A stretch of 64,000 bases of DNA from NCBI RefSeq assembly GCF_900109285.1, contig NZ_FNZQ01000007.1:62001-126000 (forward strand), read 5' to 3'. The notes under the pieces were generated by a model. The model did no database searches. It was not told where the DNA came from and worked only from the letters and a program-made list of their open reading frames with translations. The position numbers were made by a program, and so were the translations under genes. Every line of letters starts with the position of its first letter. The first letter of the stretch is position 1. Source of the DNA: Jannaschia helgolandensis (GTDB lineage Bacteria > Pseudomonadota > Alphaproteobacteria > Rhodobacterales > Rhodobacteraceae). Below are positions 56,822 through 64,000 of the stretch, one piece after another.

Positions 56822-58273
56822 TCATACCCTGTGTGGTGCCTCTTGCACGGTGTTGCGATACCCTATGCGCAGCCCGCCCCAGTGACGGCCCCGCACAGTG
56901 ATCGGGGCGGAAATGTCCTTCATCATCACCATCCCCTGTGCGCCCATATCTCTGCGATAGACCTGCATCAGGAACGGCGCGCGGCTGGCTCCGGCCTGCC
57001 GCCCGGTCCGGTCGTCGAACAGACGGCGATTGCGGCAATTCGCTGCATTCCACGCCGGATCGTCCGACTGCAGCGCCGAAAACTTGCGGTTGTGGGTGGC
57101 GATATACCCCTGCCGGTCGCAGGGGCAGGTAAACAGGATGCTCGGGTCGAACCTCAGCGCATCCTCGATGATCGGCGGGACGACGGTATCGGTCAGCCGG
57201 CTGTGGCGGGCCATGAATTGAGGAGGGTCTGAGCCGGGGATCGGGGCAAGACCGGTATCGAACAAGTCTTCTTCGGTGATCTGACCGGTTTCGAGGGCCG
57301 TCTCGAAGGCGGCGGCAATCCTGCCGGCGATGGTCTGGGCGTGGGCGATGAAAGGACGATCCGGGCCGTCGGTTTCGACCTCCGCAACGCGCTGCAACAA
57401 TGCTTCGCATCTGTCCATCATGTGGCTCGTGCGGTTGCGCGCTTCGTCGACGCCGGTCGCGGTGTGCCGCGTGCCCATGTCGATGATGTCGCAAACCTCT
57501 CCGACGTCCCTATCGGCAGTGGCAAGAACGCTGACAGAGGCCTCCAATGCTTCGATCCGGGTACGTGCGGCGGACATCTGGTCAGCGATCATGGCAACGG
57601 CATCCTGCGTGCTGGCCGCGATTTCCAGACCGCGCGCGAACTCCGGTGTCAGGCGGCGGCTGTCTTCGCGCATCGTCCGGGTCCATCCGTCCAGCGAAGT
57701 TACCGCGGTCCTGATGCCGCCGGCGGCGTCTGCGGTCTTGTGCGACAGGTCCTTGACCGCTTCGGCGACGACTGCAAAGCCGCGACCGGCATCGCCTGCC
57801 CGCGCCGCTTCGATCGACGCATTTATGGCCAGAATGTTCACCTGCCGGGCGATCCGCGTGATGTCGTCGTTGGATGCGACGATCCGGGACAGGACGTGTT
57901 CGAGGTCTTCGGTGCGCGGCCCGATGCCCGTGCCCCACGCCGAGAGTTCCTGATAACGGCGTCCGTTTTCCGCGATGGCCTCGAGACGCTCCGCCGCTGC
58001 CGCCTCGGTCTCGAGAGCCGACGTCCCAAGTGATCTAAACCCGTCGTGCAGGGCGGCAATGGCACCACCGAAATCCTGTGTTGCCCGCCGCAATGTATCG
58101 ATTTGCACAAGGTTGGCCCGCGCGTTGCCGTCGATTCCGTCCACGAAGGCGGCAAGGTCGGCCACCAGATACCCCAAGGGAGCTATTTCCTCAGCCAGGC
58201 TGGTGTCTGCGACGATTGCAGGGTCCGCCGGATTGGTCGGTACAGTCGCTACAGGCAGGGGCTGGGCCGTCAT
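56822..58273 (-). CDS. soluble methyl-accepting chemotaxis protein with C-terminal sensor
   Basis: 483 aa with no transmembrane helix. The signalling tip is near residues 143-175 (RQVNILAINASIEAARAGD, then GFAVVAEAVKDLSHKTADA), so the signalling part is N-terminal. The C-terminal 150 residues look like a Cache/PAS-type domain (DRQGYIATHNRKFSAL, MVMMKDISAPITVRGRHWGG). Order is thus the reverse of classical receptors. RBS GAGGAGG lies 4 bases before the ATG. A near-consensus CtrA site lies 43-57 bases upstream, inside the neighbouring gene's 3' end. Ligand unknown. Confidence 0.88.
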   Translation of the reverse strand: MTAQPLPVATVPTNPADPAIVADTSLAEEIAPLGYLVADLAAFVDGIDGNARANLVQIDTLRRATQDFGGAIAALHDGFRSLGTSALETEAAAAERLEAIAENGRRYQELSAWGTGIGPRTEDLEHVLSRIVASNDDITRIARQVNILAINASIEAARAGDAGRGFAVVAEAVKDLSHKTADAAGGIRTAVTSLDGWTRTMREDSRRLTPEFARGLEIAASTQDAVAMIADQMSAARTRIEALEASVSVLATADRDVGEVCDIIDMGTRHTATGVDEARNRTSHMMDRCEALLQRVAEVETDGPDRPFIAHAQTIAGRIAAAFETALETGQITEEDLFDTGLAPIPGSDPPQFMARHSRLTDTVVPPIIEDALRFDPSILFTCPCDRQGYIATHNRKFSALQSDDPAWNAANCRNRRLFDDRTGRQAGASRAPFLMQVYRRDMGAQGMVMMKDISAPITVRGRHWGGLRIGYRNTVQEAPHRV

Positions 58274-58315
58274 GCATCCTCCTCGGTCTCGACAGAGGAG
58301 AATAGAACCTGAAGA

Positions 58316-58330
58316 TTACCTTGCGGTTAA
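58316..58330. promoter_or_regulatory. near-consensus CtrA site upstream of the chemoreceptor gene
   Basis: TTAC (58316-58319), seven bases, TTAA (58327-58330); read on the minus strand it is TTAA-N7-GTAA. One mismatch from the CtrA consensus. It overlaps the last codons of the IscU-like gene and lies 43-57 bases before the receptor ATG. Confidence 0.5.
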
Positions 58331-58771
58331 TCGCCGGTCAGCGAGGCTTTCAAGCGCTTCGACCGTCGCATCCAGTGCCAGCAGGATCGAGGCATGTCGA
58401 TTGCGGAATTCACGCGCGGGCAGCATCACTTCCAACCCGTCGAACGGCGCATCCGGCACCGGCCCGCCGTCTTTCAACATCGCGCGCAACTGGTCGCGGG
58501 CAGTGCGAACCTGCTCCAGATCGGAACCGATCACCCTGCGCCCGGATACCGACGCGGAAGCCTGGCCCAGCGCGCAGGCCTTCACGTCCTGAGCATAGCG
58601 GATGATCCGCCCATCCTCGACATCCAGCGATACAGTCACCGTCGACCCGCAAAGCGGCGACCGCTTGCGCACGCTCACTTGCGGGTCGATCAAAGGCTCG
58701 GTCGCAGGCATGTCGGCGGCCAGGGCAAGGATGCGTCCGGAGTAGAGCTTGACCAGATCAGTTTCGGACAT
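58316..58771 (-). CDS. IscU/NifU-like iron-sulfur scaffold protein
   Basis: 151 aa, N-terminal NifU-like fold. Cys ligands are seen in RSPLCGSTVTVSLDV and in KACALGQASASVSGR; the third position, normally Cys in the C-terminal part, appears as His in EFRNRHASILLALDA. A His in place of the third Cys could still bind zinc or a cluster. Divergent from hisI across 91 bases. A general assembly role is assumed from the fold. Confidence 0.85.
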   Translation of the reverse strand: MSETDLVKLYSGRILALAADMPATEPLIDPQVSVRKRSPLCGSTVTVSLDVEDGRIIRYAQDVKACALGQASASVSGRRVIGSDLEQVRTARDQLRAMLKDGGPVPDAPFDGLEVMLPAREFRNRHASILLALDATVEALESLADRRLTAR

Positions 58772-58871
58772 TCACGTGCCTCCGGCTTCTGGCCGACCTC
58801 AGGAGACTTCCCTCGGACGGTCCTGACCCTTAGGTAGCCCCCCGAACCCCGGTTGCAAAGGTGTGGCCCCG

Positions 58872-59231
58872 ATGACTTTTGACCCTACTACGCTGAAATA
58901 CGATGCCAACGGTCTGATCCCGGCCATTGCGCAGGATCATGTCACGAACGAAGTCCTGATGATGGCCTGGATGAATGCAGAAGCCATCGCGAAAACCCTG
59001 GCGACGGGGCAGGTGACCTATTGGTCGCGGTCAAGGCAGGCCTTCTGGATCAAGGGCGAGACGTCGGGGCACGTTCAGGCGCTGGTCGATCTGCGGGTCG
59101 ATTGTGACCGGGATTGCTTGCTGCTGATCGTCGAGCAGACCGGGCCTGCCTGTCACACAAATCGGCGGAGCTGCTTCTTTACGGCCGTCCGCGATAAAGA
59201 TGAGATCGAGCTGATGCGACCGATCGGCTAG
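58872..59231 (+). CDS. hisI: phosphoribosyl-AMP cyclohydrolase
   Basis: Third step of histidine synthesis, opening the adenine ring of PR-AMP. 119 aa from ATG 58872; a GTG at 58863 would add MAP. Core block LMMAWMNAEAIAKTLATGQV then TYWSRSRQAFWIKGETSGHV, and the metal-binding region VDCDRDCLLLIVEQTGPACH followed by TNRRSCFFTAV. Stand-alone, without HisE fused. The rest of the his operon is not in the window. Confidence 0.95.
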   Translation: MTFDPTTLKYDANGLIPAIAQDHVTNEVLMMAWMNAEAIAKTLATGQVTYWSRSRQAFWIKGETSGHVQALVDLRVDCDRDCLLLIVEQTGPACHTNRRSCFFTAVRDKDEIELMRPIG

Positions 59232-59380
59232 GGTAATCGTGCGAAACAGCTACCTTATCGGGATCAGGTTCCAGCCCGGCGCAAATGTGCCGTAGATATC
59301 CATGGTAACAAAGCTGCGGGGCCGGATTCGTGCGCGGTATATCGACGCCGAAATAGGCAGGAGTCGAACACGCCTCTTGA

Positions 59381-59398
59381 ACCGTTAGCGCTAACGGT
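59381..59398. promoter_or_regulatory. perfect palindromic LacI-family operator upstream of edd
   Basis: ACCGTTAGCGCTAACGGT is an 18-base perfect palindrome with the central CG step and GTTAGCGCTAAC core typical of LacI/GalR-family operators, including gluconate repressors. It lies 28-45 bases upstream of the edd start, in the 194-base gap after hisI. No LacI-type gene is in the window. Confidence 0.78.
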
Positions 59399-59425
59399 GC
59401 ATTTGTTCCTTAAAGGAGGCCCATC

Positions 59426-61231
59426 ATGCCGCTGGACAGCCGAATCGATGAAATCACCGACCGTATCCGCGAACGCTCCCGTCCGACGCGAGACCTCTAT
59501 CTCGAACGTATGCGGGAACAGGCGCAGAAAGGTCCGCGCCGCGCCCATCTGGACTGTGGCAATCAGGCCCACGCCTATGCCGCGATGGGCGAAGACAAGG
59601 GCGATCTTGTCGCTGACCGGGCACCGAACATAGGCATCGTGACAGCCTACAACGACATGCTGTCGGCGCATCAGCCTTTCAAGGATTATCCCGACCGCAT
59701 CAAGGCCGCCGCCCGGTCCGTCGGTGCCACGGCACAGGTCGCGGGCGGTGTTCCCGCGATGTGCGATGGCGTCACGCAGGGCCAGAACGGCATGGAGTTG
59801 TCGCTGTTTTCGCGCGACGTGATCGCCTTGGCCACGGGCGTTGCGCTGTCGCACAACACCTTCGATTCCGCGCTGTATCTGGGCATCTGTGACAAGATCG
59901 TGCCGGGCCTGGTGATCGCCGCTGCGACCTTTGGCTATCTGCCGGGGATATTCGTGCCCGCGGGTCCAATGACGTCCGGTCTGGGCAACGAAGAGAAATC
60001 GCAGGTTCGCCGCGATTTCGCCGAGGGCAAGATCGACCGGGCTGAGCTGATGAAGGCCGAAATGGCCAGCTACCACGGGCCGGGCACCTGCACATTCTAC
60101 GGCACCGCGAATTCCAACCAGATGTTGATGGAGTTCATGGGCCTGCACCTGCCCGGCGCGTCTTTCATCAATCCGGGCACGCCGCTGCGCGATGCCCTGA
60201 CCGATGCCGCGACAGTGCAGGCGACGAAAATCACGGCGCTTGGCAACGCCTATACGCCGGTCTGCGACGTGCTGGACGAACGCGCCTATGTGAACGGTCT
60301 GGTGGGCCTGATGGCGACGGGCGGGTCGACCAATCTGGTGCTGCATCTGATCGCCATGGCGCGCGCCTCGGGCGTTCAGTTGACCTGTGCTGATTTCGAT
60401 GCCGTGTCGGACGTCACGCCGCTCATGGCGCGGGTCTATCCGAACGGTCTGGCCGACGTGAACCATTTCCATGCCGCCGGAGGCCTGCCGTTCATGATCG
60501 GTCGGTTGTTGGAGGCTGGCTTGCTGCATGAGGATGTGCAGACGGTCGCCGGGCAGGGCCTGTCGGCTTATGCGACCGAACCAAAGCTGACAGGCGACCG
60601 CATCGAATGGACGCCCGGCCCGAAGGACAGCCTGAACGACAGGATACTGAAAACTCCGGATGCGCCCTTCGACCATCATGGCGGTCTGAAACAGGTGCAT
60701 GGCAATCTGGGACTGGGAGTCATTAAAATCAGTGCGGTAGCGCCCGAACTTCATGTGATCGAAGCGCCCGCCCGCATCTTCCACTCGCAGGACGACGTAA
60801 AGGTCGCTTTCCGCGCCGGAGAGCTTGACCGCGACGGCGTCATCGTGGTCCGCTATCAGGGGCCGCGCGCCAACGGGATGCCCGAACTGCACGGCCTGAC
60901 ACCTGTTTTGACGGTTCTTTTGCAGCGCGGATACAGGGTCGCGCTGGTGACCGACGGGCGCATGTCAGGGGCATCGGGCAAGGTCCCCGCCGCGATCCAT
61001 GTCGCGCCCGAGGCACTGGACGGCGGTTTGATCGGCAAGTTGCAGGATGGCGACCTGATCCGCGTCGATGCGGTCAAGGGCACGCTCGACGTGCTGACCG
61101 AAGGCGTGGCCGGTCGCGATGTTCCGCGGCCCGACCTGAGCCATAATGAGTATGGGCTGGGACGCGAATTGTTCAGCCTCTTCCGGGCCAGTGCAGGGCC
61201 ATCCGACCGGGGGGCGGGTGTGGTCATCTGA
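59426..61231 (+). CDS. edd: phosphogluconate dehydratase
   Basis: First enzyme of the Entner-Doudoroff branch: 6-phosphogluconate to KDPG. IlvD/Edd family [4Fe-4S] dehydratase, 601 aa. Motifs: [40 protein letters not shown] (cluster Cys), [40 protein letters not shown] and the C-terminal [31 protein letters not shown] lies 7 bases before the ATG. Operon with eda, 65 bases downstream. Confidence 0.97.
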   Translation: MPLDSRIDEITDRIRERSRPTRDLYLERMREQAQKGPRRAHLDCGNQAHAYAAMGEDKGDLVADRAPNIGIVTAYNDMLSAHQPFKDYPDRIKAAARSVGATAQVAGGVPAMCDGVTQGQNGMELSLFSRDVIALATGVALSHNTFDSALYLGICDKIVPGLVIAAATFGYLPGIFVPAGPMTSGLGNEEKSQVRRDFAEGKIDRAELMKAEMASYHGPGTCTFYGTANSNQMLMEFMGLHLPGASFINPGTPLRDALTDAATVQATKITALGNAYTPVCDVLDERAYVNGLVGLMATGGSTNLVLHLIAMARASGVQLTCADFDAVSDVTPLMARVYPNGLADVNHFHAAGGLPFMIGRLLEAGLLHEDVQTVAGQGLSAYATEPKLTGDRIEWTPGPKDSLNDRILKTPDAPFDHHGGLKQVHGNLGLGVIKISAVAPELHVIEAPARIFHSQDDVKVAFRAGELDRDGVIVVRYQGPRANGMPELHGLTPVLTVLLQRGYRVALVTDGRMSGASGKVPAAIHVAPEALDGGLIGKLQDGDLIRVDAVKGTLDVLTEGVAGRDVPRPDLSHNEYGLGRELFSLFRASAGPSDRGAGVVI

Positions 61232-61296
61232 CTGCGCCTGCGCCACACCTGATCCAATCCAGCCGCCCACCAAAGGCACCGCAAAGAGGCACCGCC

Positions 61297-61935
61297 ATGA
61301 CCATGACCCCCGCCGAACAATCCAGGGCCGCCCGCGACATCGCCACCCGCGCACCCGTCATCCCCGTGCTTGTGCTGGACGACGTGGCGCATGCCGCGCC
61401 GCTGGCCCGCGCGCTGGTCGCCGGTGGGTTGCCCGCATTGGAGGTCACGCTGCGGACGCCGGTCGCGCTCGAGTGCATTCGTGAAATGGCCAAGGTGCCG
61501 GGCGGGATCGTCGGGGCAGGCACGCTGTTGACCCCCGCCGACGTGAAAGCGGCAAAAGGGGCGGGCGCGATGTTCGGGGTCTCGCCCGGCGCGACCGATA
61601 CGCTGATCCAGGCCTGCATCGACGAAGACCTGCCCCTGCTGCCCGGCGCGGCCACGGCGACCGAGGCGATGATCCTGCTGGAAAAGGGCTATGACATGCT
61701 CAAGTTCTTCCCCGCAGAGGCCTCCGGCGGCGCGCCCGCGCTCAAGGGTATCGGCGCGCCGATTCCGCAGATTTCGTTCTGCCCGACGGGCGGTGTCAGC
61801 CCACAGAACAAAGCCTCCTACCTGAGCCTGCCGAACGTGGTCTGCGTCGGCGGAAGCTGGGTCGCTCCCAAGGACATGATGGACGCGGGCGACTGGGACG
61901 GGATCGAAAAACTCGCGCGCGACGCCCAGACCTGA
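61297..61935 (+). CDS. eda: 2-dehydro-3-deoxy-phosphogluconate (KDPG) aldolase
   Basis: Cleaves KDPG to pyruvate and glyceraldehyde 3-phosphate. 212 aa trimeric class I aldolase. APVIPVLVLDDVAHAAPLAR, then the catalytic Glu in LPALEVTLRTPVALECI, the phosphate-binding GAGTLLTPADV, and the Schiff-base Lys in YDMLKFFPAEASGGAP. Follows edd closely, so the two complete the pathway. Confidence 0.97.
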   Translation: MTMTPAEQSRAARDIATRAPVIPVLVLDDVAHAAPLARALVAGGLPALEVTLRTPVALECIREMAKVPGGIVGAGTLLTPADVKAAKGAGAMFGVSPGATDTLIQACIDEDLPLLPGAATATEAMILLEKGYDMLKFFPAEASGGAPALKGIGAPIPQISFCPTGGVSPQNKASYLSLPNVVCVGGSWVAPKDMMDAGDWDGIEKLARDAQT

Positions 61936-61938
61936 CCG

Positions 61939-63465
61939 TTACACCAGCAGATCGAACCGGGCGCGCAGGCTTCGTTCCAGTTCGGGCGCAAAGGCGGCGA
62001 TGTTTGGCCCGGCCATAATCTCCGCCCGCCGCACGCGCGCCTTTGCGATCAGGTCGGGCCGACCGGCCTCCTGCCATTCCTTCGGGCTGATCCGGCATCC
62101 CAGCGTCGGATAGACATATTCGCTCTGCATCACCGACAGGGTCGATTCGGTGCCCAGATAATGCCCCGGCCCCTCCAGGCAGACGGCGCGCATCGCCTCC
62201 AGCGCCAGCGTCTCGTCGGTGACTTCGACCCCCCGCACGCAGCGCAGCGCCGCCCCGATCATGTCATCGCCCAGGATCAGGCTCTCGGGGCAGAATCCCA
62301 TCAGCGATCCGTGCATCCCGGCGGCCTCATATACCATGTTCAGCCCGGCCAGACCGGCCATCACATCGCTCATGCCCTGTTCCCAGCCGGCCTGCATGTC
62401 GGGAAGCTTGGCGTCCGCCATCCCCGCCGCCGCGCCGCCCGGCAGGCCATAGAACCGCCCCATCTGCGCACAGGCCGCCGTCAGCACAGCCTGTTCGCCC
62501 GATCCGCCCGACATCGCGCCGGTCCGCAGGTCCGACACGAACGGCCAGGTGCCGAAGATCGCGGGATGCCCCGGCGCGATGCTGTTCACATAGACAACGC
62601 CCGCCAGACATTCGGCCACGGCCTGCATCACCGCGCCCGCCAGCGTCGCGGGGGCCGTGGCCCCGGCCTGACCCGCGGACAGCAGAAGGACAGGCAGGCC
62701 GCCGCGGATGCAGGCCTCCATCACCTCGCAGCTTTCGGTGGCGAAGCGCATCGGCGGCACCACGAAACAGTTGGAGTTCAGCACGAAGGGTCGCGCGCGG
62801 AACGCATCTTCGCCCCCCGCGACCGCGTAAAGGTAGTCCAGACACTTCGGAACCGTCGCGGCGGTGCAAAAACTCGTACCGACATGTTTGCGCGTCCCCG
62901 TCAGACAGGCGTGCAGCGTGTTGAGGTCCAATGTCTGGTCATCCGTCATGTCGCGCGCCACCATGGGCCGCTGCAGGAAGTGGATGTTGTCGAGTGCATC
63001 GGCCAGCCGCGCCGCCTCGTGCAGATCGGCCAGCGTGCTGTCGCGGTAATCGCCGGTGACGGCATCGACCACGCTGACCGCCGCGCCCGCCGTGCCGAAA
63101 TGGACGCGGGCCCCCGACAGGTCCAGGTCGAAGGCCGGGTCGCGGGCATGCAGGGTGATGTCGCGGGCGGCGCACGCCAGCATGTCCTCGACCAGCGCGC
63201 GCGGGAACCGCAGGCGACCGTCATCCGACTGCACGGCCCCGGCGGCGGTCATGCTGGCCACGCCCGATGGCGGCGCACCGGACAGGCCGATCTCTTCCAG
63301 TGCGGTCAGCGCGGTCTCGTGAATGCGCGTGACATCGGCCTCGGTCAGCGGCTTGTACCGACCGCCGGTCAGGCCGGGGCGGACGGGGCGGGAGGCGTCA
63401 GGCAGCGGCGCGGCGCGGGCGGCGTGACGGGCGGCGCGACCGCCGGTGCGGATGGGACGGGTCAT
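61939..63465 (-). CDS. trimethylamine methyltransferase (MttB) family protein
   Basis: 508 aa with no internal amber codon, so this is a non-pyrrolysine MttB homologue like the glycine-betaine methyltransferases. N-terminal LTEADVTRIHETALTALEEI, then HVGTSFCTAATVPKCLDYLY, PGHPAIFGTWPFVSDLRTGA and GMADAKLPDMQAGWEQGMSD. In this order, members probably demethylate quaternary amines, passing the methyl group to a corrinoid protein. No corrinoid protein gene adjoins it. Start 63465 gives MTRPIRTGG; a longer frame from 63531 is less likely. Confidence 0.9.
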   Translation of the reverse strand: MTRPIRTGGRAARHAARAAPLPDASRPVRPGLTGGRYKPLTEADVTRIHETALTALEEIGLSGAPPSGVASMTAAGAVQSDDGRLRFPRALVEDMLACAARDITLHARDPAFDLDLSGARVHFGTAGAAVSVVDAVTGDYRDSTLADLHEAARLADALDNIHFLQRPMVARDMTDDQTLDLNTLHACLTGTRKHVGTSFCTAATVPKCLDYLYAVAGGEDAFRARPFVLNSNCFVVPPMRFATESCEVMEACIRGGLPVLLLSAGQAGATAPATLAGAVMQAVAECLAGVVYVNSIAPGHPAIFGTWPFVSDLRTGAMSGGSGEQAVLTAACAQMGRFYGLPGGAAAGMADAKLPDMQAGWEQGMSDVMAGLAGLNMVYEAAGMHGSLMGFCPESLILGDDMIGAALRCVRGVEVTDETLALEAMRAVCLEGPGHYLGTESTLSVMQSEYVYPTLGCRISPKEWQEAGRPDLIAKARVRRAEIMAGPNIAAFAPELERSLRARFDLLV

Positions 63466-63638
63466 CGGATCTCCGGGTAAGGAACAGACAGGGACGGGAT
63501 CAGTGCCCGACAGGTCGTCCCCGCGCCGCACGCCCCCGCCGCGCGCCGATCACACGCAACACCAGAAGATATACCGTTGTATGGCTCATCGCCCGATGGT
63601 GGCGCGCCTTCGATGGCGTCGCGCGTCCGTTTGCGACA

Positions 63639-64000
63639 TTATCGCAGGTCGCGGATGACCTCCCAGACGGCCATCACGTCGTCACGGGTGCAGTCCCATG
63701 TGCCGCATGTGAAGCGAATGACGAACCGGCCCGCATGTGTCGTCTGCGTCAGATAGATGCGTCCGTCCGCATTGATGCGCGTCAGCAGGGCTTCGGTCGC
63801 GGCACAGCCCCCGGTCAGCGCGAAACTGAAAAGCGACAGGCGCGGCTCGGATGTGATCTCGAGGCCCGGCTCGCCCCGCAGAACCTCGCACAGCTCCCGC
63901 GTCCAGGCGACGTGGTTGCGGATGCGGACGCGAATGCCGTCCAGCCCATGCGCGCGCAGAACGAACCACAGCTTCAGCGCCCGCATGCGACGGCCCAGCG
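63639..64000 (-). CDS. pyridoxal-dependent aromatic amino acid decarboxylase, C-terminal part (cut by window edge)
   Basis: About 120 C-terminal residues of a group II PLP decarboxylase; the gene continues past base 64000. The block RMRALKLWFVLRAHGLDGIR and the end region TQTTHAGRFVIRFTCGTWDC with TRDDVMAVWEVIRDL match aromatic-L-amino-acid or tyrosine decarboxylases. Function cannot be refined because the active site lies outside the window. 63466-63638 is a gap without a gene. Confidence 0.88.
   Translation of the reverse strand, partial: LGRRMRALKLWFVLRAHGLDGIRVRIRNHVAWTRELCEVLRGEPGLEITSEPRLSLFSFALTGGCAATEALLTRINADGRIYLTQTTHAGRFVIRFTCGTWDCTRDDVMAVWEVIRDLR

Noticed and set aside
59264-60892. 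542-codon minus-strand open frame
   Set aside because: Shadow of edd, whose iron-sulfur dehydratase motifs are intact.
61939-63465. Pyrrolysine-containing trimethylamine methyltransferase
   Set aside because: The frame has no internal amber codon, so it is a non-pyrrolysine family member.
62161-63480. 439-codon plus-strand open frame
   Set aside because: Antisense to the MttB-family gene; His/Arg/Gly-rich and without domains.

Overview
The window looks like the chromosome of an alphaproteobacterium of the Rhodobacterales (Rhodobacteraceae/Paracoccaceae type). The evidence is high GC, the ctrA-sciP pair, the hda-like/ppk pair, a carA/yqeY divergent pair, edd-eda, a monomeric NADP isocitrate dehydrogenase, many 4-bp ATGA gene overlaps and GTTC-N7-GTTC / TTAA-N7-TTAAC type regulatory sites. 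No rRNA, tRNA, CRISPR array, phage or intact insertion sequence was seen.

Layout. 0.1-4.8 kb: glycyl-tRNA synthetase locus (glyQ, an FkbM methyltransferase, a small membrane-anchored protein, glyS), on the minus strand. 5.0-7.4 kb: TrkH potassium transporter and a DMT exporter. 7.6-9.7 kb: ilvC facing two tandem, translationally coupled Lrp/AsnC regulators. 9.8-13.6 kb: class V aminotransferase, UbiH-type hydroxylase, HAD phosphatase, GntR regulator. 13.6-15.8 kb: a membrane glycosyltransferase with an N-terminal cyclic-di-GMP-binding MshEN domain, preceded by a full CtrA box. 15.8-21.7 kb: carA, yqeY, an AI-2E family permease, hda-like, ppk1.

21.8-48.4 kb is an accessory catabolic region. 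It starts with a tripartite tricarboxylate transporter (tctCBA) divergent from a LysR-TauE/SafE-enolase-superfamily operon. Facing that is a seven-gene, fully overlapping operon for a succinate-dehydrogenase-like membrane complex, a two-subunit class I fumarase-like hydratase and a CaiB/BaiF CoA transferase. The catalytic motifs of the dehydrogenase and hydratase depart from the succinate/fumarate consensus, so the substrate is probably a different dicarboxylate or related acid. Then come a GST, a nitroreductase, a ThDP lyase/decarboxylase, a fumarylpyruvate-hydrolase-like protein, a GntR regulator, a TauABC-type ABC importer that is visibly AT-richer than its surroundings, an oxalyl-CoA-synthetase-like ligase, a PanE-like reductase, monomeric isocitrate dehydrogenase and a second FAA hydrolase.

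48.6-64 kb returns to core genes: DUF2270, mnmA, sciP-ctrA, ligA-recG, a 41-residue membrane protein behind a GTTC-N7-GTTC LexA-type SOS box, a soluble chemoreceptor with a near-consensus CtrA site, an IscU-like scaffold, hisI, the Entner-Doudoroff pair edd-eda behind a perfect LacI-type palindrome, an MttB-family methyltransferase, and the C-terminal end of an aromatic amino-acid decarboxylase cut by the window edge.

The most interesting candidates are the SOS-controlled micro membrane protein (56.4-56.6 kb), the CtrA-box/cyclic-di-GMP glycosyltransferase (13.6-15.8 kb) and the atypical dehydrogenase-hydratase-CoA transferase operon with a DNA motif shared with the tct/LysR promoter (24.9 and 33.7 kb). 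All family assignments rest on reading motifs by eye; no searches were run.
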